Shown here in pieces: positions 1-9,540 of a stretch of DNA of 64,000 nucleotides; the stretch's first letter is position 1; each line of letters opens with the position of its first letter. The position numbers were made by a program, and so were the translations under genes. The DNA lies in the NCBI GenBank assembly GCA_013289665.1, contig JABCZN010000001.1, positions 710,926 to 774,925 of the forward strand. The letters run 5' to 3'. A model generated the notes under the pieces. That model ran no database searches. It was given only the letters and a program-made list of their open reading frames with translations, and was not told where the DNA came from. This DNA is from Acidobacteriota bacterium. Lineage in GTDB: Bacteria > Acidobacteriota > Terriglobia > Acidiferrales > UBA7541.

Positions 1-84
1 CCGCCATTGATTCCCCGCCGAAAAAAAAGTCAGCGTCCGTCCGCGTATCCGGTCGATTAAATTGTTGATGGTTGTCAGGTTCAT
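1..84 (-). CDS. Partial gene start, translationally coupled to the CBS/MgtE-N gene
   Basis: Only the first 28 codons lie in the window, running off the left edge. The ATG at 84 overlaps the TGA of the upstream gene as ATGA, so the two are very likely one operon and translationally coupled. The visible N-terminus starts MNLTTINNLIDRIRG and contains no recognisable domain. In acidobacteria a CBS/MgtE-N protein is often followed by an NRAMP-type metal transporter. That would fit, but it is inference from context only. Confidence 0.5.
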   Translation of the reverse strand, partial: MNLTTINNLIDRIRGRTLTFFSAGNQWR

Positions 85-1319
85 GCGTTCACGAGCCGCG
101 ACACCACGTCATCCACGGTGACTGTCCCAATCGGGCGCTTTTCTTCGTCAATCACCGTGAGCATCCGCAGATTGTATTTGTCAAACAGTTCGAACACATC
201 CTTCTCGCTCGCATCCGGCGTGATACTCACCAGCGGCTCCGTCTTCAAGTCCGACATCAACTGCTCCGGCGCCGCCAGCAGCATCCGCGCCACCGGCACG
301 GTCCCAGAAAACTGCGCGTGCGCGTCCACCAGCACCATCGTGTCCAGTTGCTCCAGATTAAAATCCTGCTTCCGCAACCATCCGAGCACTTCGTCCCGCG
401 AAGACGCCTCGCTCACATAGGCGAACTGCGTGTTCATCATCCCGCCCGCCGTCGAAGGGTCGTAACTCAGCAGCTCGCGAACCTCCTCCGCTTCCAGGTT
501 CGGCATCTCTTCCAGCAACTCCTCCGATGTCTCCTTCGGCAAATCCGCCAGCAAGTCCGCCGCCGCGTCCGGAGCCATCTCTTCCAGAATATCCGCCGCC
601 TTCTCCGGATCCAGTTTCTCCACGATTTGCGTCGTCAGCCGCTCATCCAGCTCGGCCAGCACCTTCGCCGCCGTCTCCTCGTCCAGCGAAGCGATGATTC
701 CCTGCCGCTCCGCCGCCGAAAGTTCTTCCATCATCTCCGCCAGGTCCGCCGGATGCAGGTCCTCCAGCTTTTCGTGTGTAATCCGCAGCTTCACCCGCCG
801 CAGCGGGTCCGGCTCAATCAAATTCACAAACTCCCAGCGAATCGACCTCTGCGGCAGCTTCCCCTGCAGCTTCCGCACCAGCGCCGGCGGCGCAATCCCC
901 TGCAACAGCCGCCGCATCGCCCCGGGCAGCCCCACGTCCACTTGCGCGATCCGCAACTCCACGTGCTGGTTCGTGCGAATAATCGTCAGGTCCACATCGT
1001 TCACTCGCACCACTTTTCGCCCTTCCGTATCAATAATCTGCTGGTCCATCAGATCTTTCTGCACCGCCAGCCATGCCTCATTGGGCCTGTAAGCATCCAG
1101 CGCCCGCTCGCTCACGTTCAAATCAATCCGCCCCGCCGCCACTTTCGCAACCTGGTCGTACCGCGCCACCAACGGCTGAAACCTGCCGCGCGAAATCAGA
1201 AAGTGCGAAATCCGGTTCGGCTGTTCCGCCGGCTCCACAAAAAACTCCCGCACGCGCCCCACAAAATGTTCCTGCGAATCATAAGCCGACGCTCCCACCA
1301 GCTCCGTAGCAAACAGCAT
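81..1319 (-). CDS. CBS-domain protein with MgtE N-terminal domain
   Basis: The product is a soluble protein of 412 residues. An N-terminal PRC-barrel-like region covers about 1-100. The middle, about 180-300, is acidic and helical with MgtE_N-type motifs such as LHPADLAEMMEEL. The last 110 residues form a CBS pair ending in IGTVTVDDVVSRL. The MgtE membrane domain is absent, so this is a regulatory or sensor module and not a channel by itself. In MgtE the same two domains sense Mg2+ and gate the pore. The ATG at 1319 was chosen over a GTG at 1346 because GGGAGGGA sits about 6 nt upstream of it. Its stop overlaps the start of the next gene, which suggests it controls that neighbour, possibly a metal transporter. 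Confidence 0.85.
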   Translation of the reverse strand: MLFATELVGASAYDSQEHFVGRVREFFVEPAEQPNRISHFLISRGRFQPLVARYDQVAKVAAGRIDLNVSERALDAYRPNEAWLAVQKDLMDQQIIDTEGRKVVRVNDVDLTIIRTNQHVELRIAQVDVGLPGAMRRLLQGIAPPALVRKLQGKLPQRSIRWEFVNLIEPDPLRRVKLRITHEKLEDLHPADLAEMMEELSAAERQGIIASLDEETAAKVLAELDERLTTQIVEKLDPEKAADILEEMAPDAAADLLADLPKETSEELLEEMPNLEAEEVRELLSYDPSTAGGMMNTQFAYVSEASSRDEVLGWLRKQDFNLEQLDTMVLVDAHAQFSGTVPVARMLLAAPEQLMSDLKTEPLVSITPDASEKDVFELFDKYNLRMLTVIDEEKRPIGTVTVDDVVSRLVNA

Positions 1320-1342
1320 CTCGGTCCCTCCCTTCTCCCGTG

Positions 1343-1845
1343 GCACAGGCTCTCCTGCCGGTGCTCCTGGGTTTCTCTTCTGGGCGCACTTTGCGCCTCA
1401 GCGTTCTCTGCGCTTACTTTTCTTCTTCAAAAACAAAAAGCCCGCAAACCATTCCGGCCGCGGGCAACAAACTCGAACGATGCGCACGCTTCAGTCGCTA
1501 ACGCACCTTCCCAGTCCGTGACCCTCCGCCCGGACTTCCAGCAAGCTGTATCGATTCCAATCCCGATCAGCCCCGGCGGACTGCGGATCGCTCGCCGGAA
1601 TAGCGGTCAAGTGCCTGCACCTCCGCCCTAAGCAACTAGGGTGAGGTTCGAGTTCGCTGGACGCGCTCATACGTAAAAAATTCACTCCGAATTTAGAGAT
1701 AAGCCTGCTGCCTCGCATTGTCAAGAAAAAACGACACTTTTCGAAATCTTTTCCAATTTTTTGAGTGCCGAAGCGAAGCTTCCACTGAACCGACAAAACT
1801 CAACTACCCAGGCTCCCGTACGCGCAGTTACCGCGAGGGCTGCCA
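1343..1845. repeat. Intergenic spacer made of dispersed repeats
   Basis: No gene is supported here. The spacer holds an ACAGGCT...GGTGCTC palindrome copy (1343-1370), a CTCTGCG-type pyrimidine-rich repeat (about 1371-1425), a terminator hairpin (1429-1465), and a GAGTG-CGAAGC..GCTTCC hairpin repeat (1763-1815). The same types recur in most spacers of the first 37 kb. Confidence 0.6.
1429..1465 (-). terminator. Rho-independent terminator on the minus strand
   Basis: GCCCGC (1440-1445) pairs with GCGGGC (1460-1465). Read on the minus strand the hairpin is followed by TTTTTGTTTTT. It could end the transcript of the CYTH gene, although it lies 380 bp past its stop. The same composite (pyrimidine repeat plus AACAAAAAGCCCGCAA) recurs at 37,105-37,195 with the palindrome broken, so the terminator appears to travel with a repeat. 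Confidence 0.6.
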
Positions 1846-2502
1846 TCACTTCCCCCCTCTAAACAACATATCCTTCGGCTGTTCCCCCTTCTTCTTACAC
1901 TCCTCCACATACAACACCAAATAATTCTTCAGCACATAATCCTTCGCCGAATACCCCAGCCCCCTCGCCGCCCGATCAATCGCCGCCGCCGGCCCCTCCA
2001 ATTCCACAAACATCCCAATCGGCGTCTCGTCCACCTCAATCAACAGACCCTTCGCCCAGGCCTGTCGCCCCGGCAAAACATACGTCGTCCGATGCTTCTC
2101 ATACCGAAACCAGCCCCGCAGCCCCAGCCCCTCAAAAATCCTCTGCATCGTCGCCCCATCGGTAAGCTGCGTCTCAATCTCCTCCCGCACCTTATGCCGC
2201 CGGCCCGCACTTGGGCCCAAATCCCCGATCGCCAACTCCTCCGGCGGTGACTTAAACGTGAGCACCGTCCGCCCAGCCGTCTTGCCCCTGGCACTCTTTT
2301 TCGCCGGTGCCGGCGTCTCCGTCCGAATCCTCAACAACTGCCCATGCTTTGCCAATCCCCCATCCGGCGTATCAAAAATCACGTTCATCTCATGCATCCG
2401 CGGCGCCTTGGGGTTAGCAGGCTTCGCCCCCAACCGCTTCAGCGCCCTCATCAATGCTTTACTGTTCCGAATCGCCAGCTTAATTTCAATCTCGTAAGCC
2501 AT
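1846..2502 (-). CDS. CYTH-domain protein (class IV adenylate cyclase / triphosphatase-like)
   Basis: The protein has 218 residues. The N-terminus MAYEIEIKLAI carries the ExExK motif of the CYTH superfamily, which binds triphosphate and metal at the mouth of a beta tunnel. Later basic and acidic strands (LLRIRTE, TVLTFKSP, the YEKHRTTYVL segment, LLIEVDETPIGMFVELEG) follow the CyaB pattern through about residue 180. CYTH proteins include class IV adenylate cyclases, inorganic triphosphatases and thiamine triphosphatases, and the substrate cannot be told from sequence alone. It stands alone between repeat-rich spacers. Confidence 0.85.
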   Translation of the reverse strand: MAYEIEIKLAIRNSKALMRALKRLGAKPANPKAPRMHEMNVIFDTPDGGLAKHGQLLRIRTETPAPAKKSARGKTAGRTVLTFKSPPEELAIGDLGPSAGRRHKVREEIETQLTDGATMQRIFEGLGLRGWFRYEKHRTTYVLPGRQAWAKGLLIEVDETPIGMFVELEGPAAAIDRAARGLGYSAKDYVLKNYLVLYVEECKKKGEQPKDMLFRGGK

Positions 2503-2862
2503 AAACCTCAGCTCAACCCCTTTTTGAGTGTGGAAGTAGAGCTTCCCCTTTTACACACAAAACCCGGCCACCCAACCTACCGAGCGTACACCCGCCGCTC
2601 CCAGCATCCTTCCTCCAAACAACATCTTCTCGCCGCCAAAGAATAGCAGGAAGCTGTAATCAGAACCCGTCTTCGATTAATATGGCCTAGCAGGGTATTC
2701 CACTAGTTCCGAACTCAGTGTGGTGGCCGATTTTCAGATCGGCCTTCATGGTTTTCTAGCGCCGCCCTTCTGCCTGCTCGCCCGAGGCGGAATGGGGAGC
2801 CTTTTGCGCCTCGATGTTGTTCAGAAACCCGAGCCTGGGATATGAATCGACGCTTTAACTAA
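2503..2862. repeat. Repeat-filled spacer
   Basis: No gene is supported. The spacer contains a GAGTGTGGAAG..GCTTCC hairpin repeat (2526-2576) and a perfect GGCCGA-TTTTCAGA-TCGGCC palindrome (2725-2744) that recurs near 25,000 and 54,101. Confidence 0.6.
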
Positions 2863-5016
2863 ATGACGCCTGACTCCAACTCGACGGCGGCCCATCTCTC
2901 CCCTGACGCCGCCGTGCCCGCCAAATCCGGCCCCGCCGGACTCCAGCCCCCGCTCGCCCTCCGCGAACCCGTGGAACACGTAATCCACTCCGACCGCCGC
3001 GTCGACCACTACGCTTGGCTCCGCGACAAAAAAGATCCCCGCGTCGTTTCCTACCTGGAAGCCGAAAACGCCTACGCCGACGCCTACCTCAAAACCACCG
3101 AACCCTTCCAATCCCGCCTCTACCACGAAATGCTCGGCCGCATCCAGCAAACCGATCTCACCGTCCCTTACACCCTTCGCGGCTTCGAATACTACACCCG
3201 CACCGTCGAAGGCCAGCAATACTCCATCTATTGCCGCACAGCCGTCCGCGATAGCGCCGAGCAAGTCCTCCTCGATCTGAATCTCCTCGCCGAAAACCAC
3301 TCCTTCCTCGGCGTCGGCATCTTCGAGGTCAGCGACGACAATTCCTTCCTCGCCTACTCCACGGACACCACCGGTTTCCGCCAATACACTCTCGAAATCA
3401 AGAATCTCCAAGACCCCGCGCTGCTTCCCCTCCGCATCGAGCGCGTCACCAGCGCCGCCTGGTCCTCTGACAATCGCACCCTCTTCTACGTAGTCGAGGA
3501 CGAAACTACTAAACGCTCCCATCAACTTTATCGCCACGTCCTCGGTTCCAACGGACCCGACACGCTTCTCTACGAAGAAAAAGACGAGCGCTTCCATATT
3601 GACGTCGAGCGCAGCCGCAGCGGCGCCTACATCTTCCTCGTCGCCAACAGCCACACCACCAGCGAAGTCCGCTACCTGCGCGCCGACACTCCCTCCCTGC
3701 AATTCCAGCTGATCCACGGGCGCCTCGACGACCACGAATACTACGTCGAACACCACCCCGGCAGCTCCGCCGATCCCGCCGGCGGCGTCTTCTTCATCCG
3801 CACCAACGACGCCGGCCGCACTTTCCGCCTCATGACCGCCCCCGCCGTAGATCCCGTCCGCCCTCGCTGGCACGAAGTCATCCCCAACCGTCCAGGCGTC
3901 ATGCTCTCCGGTGTAGCCGCCTTCCGCTCCCACCTCCTCCTGGTCGAACGCGAAGAAGGCCTTCCGCATCTCCGCATCGTTGATCTCACACGCGAAGCTC
4001 CCACTGCGCTTGCCGCGTCCATCCGCATCAACTTTGCCGAGCCCGCCTACAACGCTGCACTCGGCGCCAATCCCGAATTCGAGGCCACCTTCGTCCGCTT
4101 CACCTACGAATCCTTCATCACCCCGCGCTCCGTCTTCGACCTCGACGTCCGCACCGGCGACCGCATCTTGCGCAAGCAGCAACCCGTTCTCGGCGGCTAC
4201 GACCCAACTCTCTACGCCAGCGAGCGCCTTCACGCCATGGCCTCTGACGGCACCAAAATCCCTGTCTCCGTCGTCTATCGCCACGACACTCCCCGCGACG
4301 GCAGCGCCCCTCTCCTCCTCTACGGCTACGGCAGCTACGGCATCTCCATGCCGGTCTCATTCAGCTCCAACCGCCTCAGCCTTCTCGACCGTGGCCTCAT
4401 CTTCGCCATCGCCCACATCCGCGGGGGCGGCGAACTCGGGAAACCCTGGCACGACGCGGGCCGTATGTACCGCAAGATGAACACATTCACCGATTTCATC
4501 GCCTGCGCCGAAGATTTGATTGCCCTGGGTTTCGCGGCAAATAACAAGCTCATCATCGAAGGTGGCAGCGCCGGCGGCCTCCTCATGGGCGCGGTTGCCA
4601 ATCTTCGCCCCAATCTTTTCCGGGCCGTCGTCAGCCACGTCCCTTTCGTCGACGTGCTCAACACCATGCTCGACCCCACTCTCCCGCTTACCGTCGGCGA
4701 GTACGAAGAGTGGGGCAACCCGCAGCGCGCCGAAGATTATTTCTACATAAAAAACTATTGTCCCTACACCCGCCTCGACCGCAAGGACTATCCCGCCATG
4801 CTCATCAAAACAGGCCTCAACGACAGCCAGGTCATGTACTGGGAACCCGCCAAATACGTCGCCAAACTCCGCACCCTGAAAACTGACGGCAACGTCCTCC
4901 TCCTGAAAACCAACATGGGCGCAGGCCACGGCGGCGCCAGCGGCCGCTACGACTACCTGAAAGAAATTGCCTTCGACTACGCCTTCGTCCTCTCCGAACT
5001 GGGCATCTACCAATGA
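2863..5016 (+). CDS. ptrB: Oligopeptidase B (S9A prolyl oligopeptidase family)
   Basis: This serine peptidase cleaves short peptides after basic residues. It has 717 residues, close to the family norm of about 690-720. An N-terminal beta-propeller (about 90-440) precedes an alpha/beta-hydrolase domain. The nucleophile is Ser569 in GGSAGG, followed by Asp654 in TGLNDSQV and His689 in GAGHGGASGR, giving the complete triad in the expected order. RGGGELGKPWHDAG is typical of the family. There is no signal peptide, so it is probably cytoplasmic or periplasmic-leaderless. No strong Shine-Dalgarno is visible before the ATG. A long open frame on the opposite strand (2821-4284) is only a codon-bias shadow. 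Confidence 0.93.
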   Translation: MTPDSNSTAAHLSPDAAVPAKSGPAGLQPPLALREPVEHVIHSDRRVDHYAWLRDKKDPRVVSYLEAENAYADAYLKTTEPFQSRLYHEMLGRIQQTDLTVPYTLRGFEYYTRTVEGQQYSIYCRTAVRDSAEQVLLDLNLLAENHSFLGVGIFEVSDDNSFLAYSTDTTGFRQYTLEIKNLQDPALLPLRIERVTSAAWSSDNRTLFYVVEDETTKRSHQLYRHVLGSNGPDTLLYEEKDERFHIDVERSRSGAYIFLVANSHTTSEVRYLRADTPSLQFQLIHGRLDDHEYYVEHHPGSSADPAGGVFFIRTNDAGRTFRLMTAPAVDPVRPRWHEVIPNRPGVMLSGVAAFRSHLLLVEREEGLPHLRIVDLTREAPTALAASIRINFAEPAYNAALGANPEFEATFVRFTYESFITPRSVFDLDVRTGDRILRKQQPVLGGYDPTLYASERLHAMASDGTKIPVSVVYRHDTPRDGSAPLLLYGYGSYGISMPVSFSSNRLSLLDRGLIFAIAHIRGGGELGKPWHDAGRMYRKMNTFTDFIACAEDLIALGFAANNKLIIEGGSAGGLLMGAVANLRPNLFRAVVSHVPFVDVLNTMLDPTLPLTVGEYEEWGNPQRAEDYFYIKNYCPYTRLDRKDYPAMLIKTGLNDSQVMYWEPAKYVAKLRTLKTDGNVLLLKTNMGAGHGGASGRYDYLKEIAFDYAFVLSELGIYQ

Positions 5017-5040
5017 ACCTTTCAACTCAAACTCAAAAAA

Positions 5041-5095
5041 GCATTGTCATCCTTCGCCTGTCCGGCAGGGATGGGCGAAGGACCCGACCCTCAAC
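5041..5095. repeat. GTCATCC-type dispersed repeat
   Basis: The stretch begins TTGTCATCCTTCGCC and contains CCGGCAGGG and GGCGAAGGACC, which pair across it. Relatives lie at 16,831, 18,152, 22,742, 23,460 and 31,362. Confidence 0.5.
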
Positions 5096-5217
5096 CCTTC
5101 CTTCCAAGTTCAAACGAGCGAATCTCTCCAGCCGCAGGTCTGGCTTCCTCGTCGCTGCTATCTGCTGTCTGATCGCCTCTCGCCGATTACTGATTACTGT
5201 TTACTGATTGCTTCCAA

Positions 5218-7890
5218 ATGTCCGAACCCACCACACCCCTAATGCAGCAATACAACGCGGTAAAAACCCGCTATCCCCACGCCCTGCTCCTGTTCCGCCT
5301 AGGCGACTTCTACGAACTGTTCTATGAAGACGCCATCATCGCCGCGCGCGAACTCCAAATTACCCTTACCTCCCGCAATCGCGAAAAAGGCCAGCCCATC
5401 CCCATGTGCGGCGTTCCCTATCATGCCGCCGACGGCTACATCGCCCGCCTCATCCGCGCCGGCTTCAAAGTCGCCATCTGCGAACAGATGGAGCAGCCCG
5501 GCCCGGGCAAGAAACTTGTCCGCCGCGAAGTCACGCGCGTGATTACTCCCGGAACCGCCACCGATGTCGCCGTCCTCGACGCCCGTGAAAATAATTTCCT
5601 CGCCGCCGTCGCGCAAAACGCCTCCGCCGAAACCATCGGCCTTGCCCTCGTCGATCTCTCCACCGGCGAATTCCAGGCCACCGAATTCTCCGGCCCCGCC
5701 GCGCAAGAATCTCTTCGCGACGAACTCCAACTCGTTCGCCCGCGGGAAACTCTTCTCCCTCGCCCGCAACAACTTTTCGAAACCGCGAAAACCTCTCTCC
5801 TCGACGGTGCTGGTGGCGTCGAAACCCGCGTCGAAGACTGGGTCTTCCACCCCGACTACGCCGAGCGCATCCTCCGCGAGCAGTTCGGCGTCGTCGAACT
5901 CACCGGCTTCGGCCTCGACGATCACCCACAAGCCCTTTCCGCTGCTGGCGCCGTAGTCCACTACCTCCGCGAAAATTCCGCCCGCGGCGACGACGCCCCC
6001 AGCATCGAAGCCCTCCGCCATCTCGATCGCATCCGCTTTTACGAGCAGCACGACGCGCTCGTTCTCGACCCTGTCACCGTCCGCAATCTCGAACTCGTCT
6101 CCCCCATCTTCACCGAAGAATCCAAGTCCGCCGGCCCCACCACCCTCATCGCCGCGCTCGATTCTACCGTCACCGGCATGGGCGCCCGCATGCTCCGCTC
6201 CTGGATGCTTCGCCCGCTAATCGATCTCAACGCCATCGAAGCCCGCCTTGGCGCCGTCGCCCATCTCGTCCAGCAAATCGTCGTCAGGGGCGAAATCCGC
6301 AAGGAACTCCGCGGCATTCAAGACCTCGAGCGCCTCACCAGCCGCATCACCCTCGGCCTCGCTACCCCGCGCGAACTTCTCGCCCTTCGCAAATCCCTCA
6401 TCCAACTTCCCGTCCTCAAGAATTTTCTCACCCCGCCGCAATCCGGCGGCAGCGACCTACTCCGCGCCCTCCACGAAGAAATTGACGAGCTCACCGACGT
6501 CCGCGAAAAACTCGAAAAATCCCTCTCCGACGAGCCGCCCTCCTCCGCCGCCGAGGCCGGCATGATCCGCCCGGGCTACCACGCCGAACTCGACGAGCTC
6601 CGCAACCTCAGCCAGCACAGCAAACAGATCATCGCCTCCATGGAAGAGCGCGAACGCAAGCGGACCGGAATCAACTCTCTAAAAATCCGCTTCAACCAGG
6701 TCTTCGGCTACTACATCGAAATCTCCAAGCCCAATCTCCCCAACGCTCCCGCCGATTATGAACGCAAGCAAACCCTCGTCAACGCCGAGCGCTTCACCTC
6801 TCCCGAACTAAAAGAATATGAGCGCAAGATCCTCGCCGCCGACGAGCGCATCCTCGAAATCGAGCGCCAGCTCTTCATCGACGTCCGCTCCAGCATCGCC
6901 GCCAAAGCTGCGCGACTCCGCCGCACCGCCGCTGCCGTCGCCAAGCTCGATGTCCTCGCCTCTTTCGCGAAACTCGCTGCCGACCGCACTTACGCTCGTC
7001 CCGAATTCAACAACGCCGGCGAACTCCTCATCGTCGGCGGCCGCCATCCCGTCATCGAAGAACTCCTTCGCCAGAAAGGCGAGCGCTTCGTTCCCAACGA
7101 TCTCTATTTCGACTCCGGCCGCCAGCAACTCCTTTTGATCACCGGCCCCAACATGGGCGGCAAGTCCACCTATCTCCGCCAGGCCGCGCTCATCATCCTG
7201 ATGGCCCAGATGGGCTCTTTCGTACCAGCTCGCAGCGCCAAGCTCCCCGTCACCGATCGGATCTTCACCCGCATCGGGGCCAGCGATAATCTCGCCCGTG
7301 GCCGCTCCACCTTCCTTGTCGAAATGAGCGAAGTCGCCGCCATCCTCCATCACGCCACGCCCGAAAGCCTCGTCCTACTCGACGAAGTCGGCCGCGGCAC
7401 CGCCACCTTCGACGGCCTCTCCATCGCCTGGGCCGTCGTCGAACATCTCCAGAAGCACACCCGCTCACGCACTCTGTTCGCCACCCACTATCACGAACTC
7501 ACCGAACTCGCTGAACTTCTTCCAGCCGTCAAAAACGTCCACGTAAGCGTCAAAGAAACGCCAAACGAAATCATCTTTCTCCGCCGCGTCGAACCCGGCA
7601 GCGCCGACAAAAGCTACGGTCTCGAAGTCGCTCGCCTCGCCGGCCTCCCCAAATCCGTGATCGAACGCGCCCGCGAAGTCCTGAAGAAACACGAACAAAG
7701 CGAGCACGAACTAAGCGAAACCCTCAGTCCGGGGGCCGCAGGCCACTCCCCCAACAATGGCAACCAGGCCGTCCTCTTCACCGCTCTGGACCGCGCCGTC
7801 CTTGAAAAACTCCGCAACGCCGACCTCGACAACCTGAAGCCCCTCGACGCCCTAAACCTCCTCTCCGACCTAAAAAAACAAATTGAGTAA
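5218..7890 (+). CDS. mutS: DNA mismatch repair protein MutS
   Basis: This is the mismatch-recognition ATPase, 890 residues long, which is normal. The mismatch-probing Phe-x-Glu is F31-x-E33 in GDFYELF. Connector, lever and clamp domains follow. The ABC-type ATPase has its P-loop in GPNMGGKST around K649, then LLDEVGRGT, a D-loop-like region and FATHYHEL. The C-terminal DNLKPLDALNLLSDLK is the usual dimer/tetramer tail. No mutL lies next to it in this window. It starts at an ATG with no good ribosome-binding site, preceded by repeat-like spacer. Confidence 0.97.
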   Translation: MSEPTTPLMQQYNAVKTRYPHALLLFRLGDFYELFYEDAIIAARELQITLTSRNREKGQPIPMCGVPYHAADGYIARLIRAGFKVAICEQMEQPGPGKKLVRREVTRVITPGTATDVAVLDARENNFLAAVAQNASAETIGLALVDLSTGEFQATEFSGPAAQESLRDELQLVRPRETLLPRPQQLFETAKTSLLDGAGGVETRVEDWVFHPDYAERILREQFGVVELTGFGLDDHPQALSAAGAVVHYLRENSARGDDAPSIEALRHLDRIRFYEQHDALVLDPVTVRNLELVSPIFTEESKSAGPTTLIAALDSTVTGMGARMLRSWMLRPLIDLNAIEARLGAVAHLVQQIVVRGEIRKELRGIQDLERLTSRITLGLATPRELLALRKSLIQLPVLKNFLTPPQSGGSDLLRALHEEIDELTDVREKLEKSLSDEPPSSAAEAGMIRPGYHAELDELRNLSQHSKQIIASMEERERKRTGINSLKIRFNQVFGYYIEISKPNLPNAPADYERKQTLVNAERFTSPELKEYERKILAADERILEIERQLFIDVRSSIAAKAARLRRTAAAVAKLDVLASFAKLAADRTYARPEFNNAGELLIVGGRHPVIEELLRQKGERFVPNDLYFDSGRQQLLLITGPNMGGKSTYLRQAALIILMAQMGSFVPARSAKLPVTDRIFTRIGASDNLARGRSTFLVEMSEVAAILHHATPESLVLLDEVGRGTATFDGLSIAWAVVEHLQKHTRSRTLFATHYHELTELAELLPAVKNVHVSVKETPNEIIFLRRVEPGSADKSYGLEVARLAGLPKSVIERAREVLKKHEQSEHELSETLSPGAAGHSPNNGNQAVLFTALDRAVLEKLRNADLDNLKPLDALNLLSDLKKQIE

Positions 7891-8253
7891 TCCCGGGAAC
7901 GTCAACCTCGCGGTTGGTGTGTTTTTCCTCTCCGCCTCGGTCCGCTGCCAGCCACAGATACTTGAGGGTGCCCCTTTGCGCCGCTCGCAAAGCGTGGGCC
8001 CTTACGATGTGACGCTACAAACTCTCTTCTCTTTTTCTCTTCTCCGCGCGTCCTCTGCGCCGGGTGCCCTACAAGCCGATTTTGTGTGCGGGTCTTGGGT
8101 TTCTCTTTTCTGCATTCCCCGGGTGCCGCACCCTCTCTGCGTCGTTTGCGTCCTCTGGCTTTTCTGTGTCCTCTGCGTTAATTCTTATCTCTTTCTTCGC
8201 TCTCCTTCTTTCCCTCCTTGCCTCATTCCTTCCTTCCCTGTTACAACCACCTC
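7891..8253. repeat. Repeat-rich spacer before anmK
   Basis: No gene is supported. Two successive CTCTGCG..GTTAATT-type pyrimidine repeats (about 8036-8075 and 8101-8225) are joined by a CCGGGTGCC motif. An open frame through it reads hydrophobic residues, but that reflects the repeat composition and not a protein. Confidence 0.5.
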
Positions 8254-9426
8254 ATGCCCAAAAATTCTCTCCTCGTCCTCGGCCTCATGTCTGGCACCTC
8301 CGCCGACGGCATCGAAGCCGCCCTGGTCCGAATCTCCGGCGCCCCGCCAAAACTAAAATCCAAACTTCTCGGCCACGCCTCCCTCCCCATCCCCAAACCA
8401 ATCCGCTCCGCCATTCTCCGCATCGCCGAAGGCACTCCCGTCCCCGCCGCCGAAATCAGCCAACTCAATTTCCGCCTAGGCCATCTCTTCGCCGAAGCTG
8501 CGATCACCACGTGCAGCCAATTGCGCATCTCTCTCAAACAAATTGACCTAATCGCCTCCCACGGCCAAACCGTCTTCCACCAGGGCAAACCCCTCGCTTT
8601 CCTCGGCGCACCCACATCCTCCACGATGCAAATTGGTGAGCCATCGATCATCCCCGCCCGTACCGGCGTCACCACCATCGCCGACTTCCGCCCCGCCGAT
8701 ATGGCCGCCGGCGGCCAAGGCGCGCCACTCGTCCCCTTCGCCGACTATCTCCTCTACCGCCACGAAAAAATCGGCCGCGTCTCCCTCAATCTCGGCGGCA
8801 TCGCCAACGTCACCGTAATCCCCGCCCGCTCCAAACCAGCCGGCGTCTTCGCCTTCGACACCGGCCCCGCCAATATCCTAATCGACGCCCTCGTTTCCCA
8901 CTTCACCCACGGCCGCCGGCGCTTCGACAAAAACGCCCGCCTCGCTCAAAGCGGCCGCTGCCTCACTCCTCTTCTCGAAACTCTGCTCCGCGATCCCTAC
9001 TTCCGCCTTCGCCCACCAAAATCCACCGGTCGCGAATACTTCGGCCGCAAGTTCGTCGAAAAAATTCTCCGCCAAGGTCGCAGGCTCCGCGCCCGCCCCG
9101 AAGACCTAATCCATACCGCCACCATCCTCACCGCCCTAAGCGTCGTAGATGCCCTGAATCGCTTCGTCTTCCCCCGCACAAAAATCTCCCAACTCATCGT
9201 CTCCGGTGGCGGCGCCCGCAATCCTCTCCTCCTGTGCCAACTCGAAGCCGCCCTCTCCCCAATCGACGTCCTCACGTCCGAAAAATTCGGCGTCCCCGAA
9301 CAATCCAAGGAAGCCTACGCCTTCGCCCTGCTCGCCTACGAAACTTTCCACCACCGCCCCTCAAATCTCCCATCCGCCACAGGCGCCACCCGCCCCGCCG
9401 TTCTCGGTAAAATCTCCTATGCATAA
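8254..9426 (+). CDS. anmK: Anhydro-N-acetylmuramic acid kinase
   Basis: The enzyme phosphorylates and opens 1,6-anhydro-MurNAc released during cell-wall turnover to give MurNAc-6-phosphate. It has 390 residues from the ATG at 8254. That start was preferred to one at 8218 because the family begins directly with the LVLGLMSGTSADGIEAAL phosphate-binding strand. SHGQTVFHQG, GGIANVT, DTGPANILIDAL and VSGGGARNPLL are all present in order. MurQ is not adjacent. The next element downstream is the tail of a family 5 solute-binding protein, a family that can import peptides including murein peptides. A former recycling cluster is therefore conceivable but only inferred. Confidence 0.93.
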   Translation: MPKNSLLVLGLMSGTSADGIEAALVRISGAPPKLKSKLLGHASLPIPKPIRSAILRIAEGTPVPAAEISQLNFRLGHLFAEAAITTCSQLRISLKQIDLIASHGQTVFHQGKPLAFLGAPTSSTMQIGEPSIIPARTGVTTIADFRPADMAAGGQGAPLVPFADYLLYRHEKIGRVSLNLGGIANVTVIPARSKPAGVFAFDTGPANILIDALVSHFTHGRRRFDKNARLAQSGRCLTPLLETLLRDPYFRLRPPKSTGREYFGRKFVEKILRQGRRLRARPEDLIHTATILTALSVVDALNRFVFPRTKISQLIVSGGGARNPLLLCQLEAALSPIDVLTSEKFGVPEQSKEAYAFALLAYETFHHRPSNLPSATGATRPAVLGKISYA

Positions 9427-9540
9427 TTCCCGCTTCTTATTTCCCAGTAGCAGCCGACTTCCGAGGCGGGCTCCCTTGTGGCACAGGCACTCCTGCTTGT
9501 GCTCTTGGGTTTCTCTCTTCTGTACTGACTCTGCGCTCTC

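Noticed and set aside
2821..4284. 487-codon frame on the minus strand opposite oligopeptidase B
   Set aside because: Val/Gly/Glu-rich translation with no domain, fully antisense to a gene with an intact catalytic triad. It is a codon-bias shadow.
7883..8356. 157-codon hydrophobic open frame before anmK
   Set aside because: It is the translation of pyrimidine-rich repeats and overlaps the anmK start in another frame, with no ribosome-binding site.
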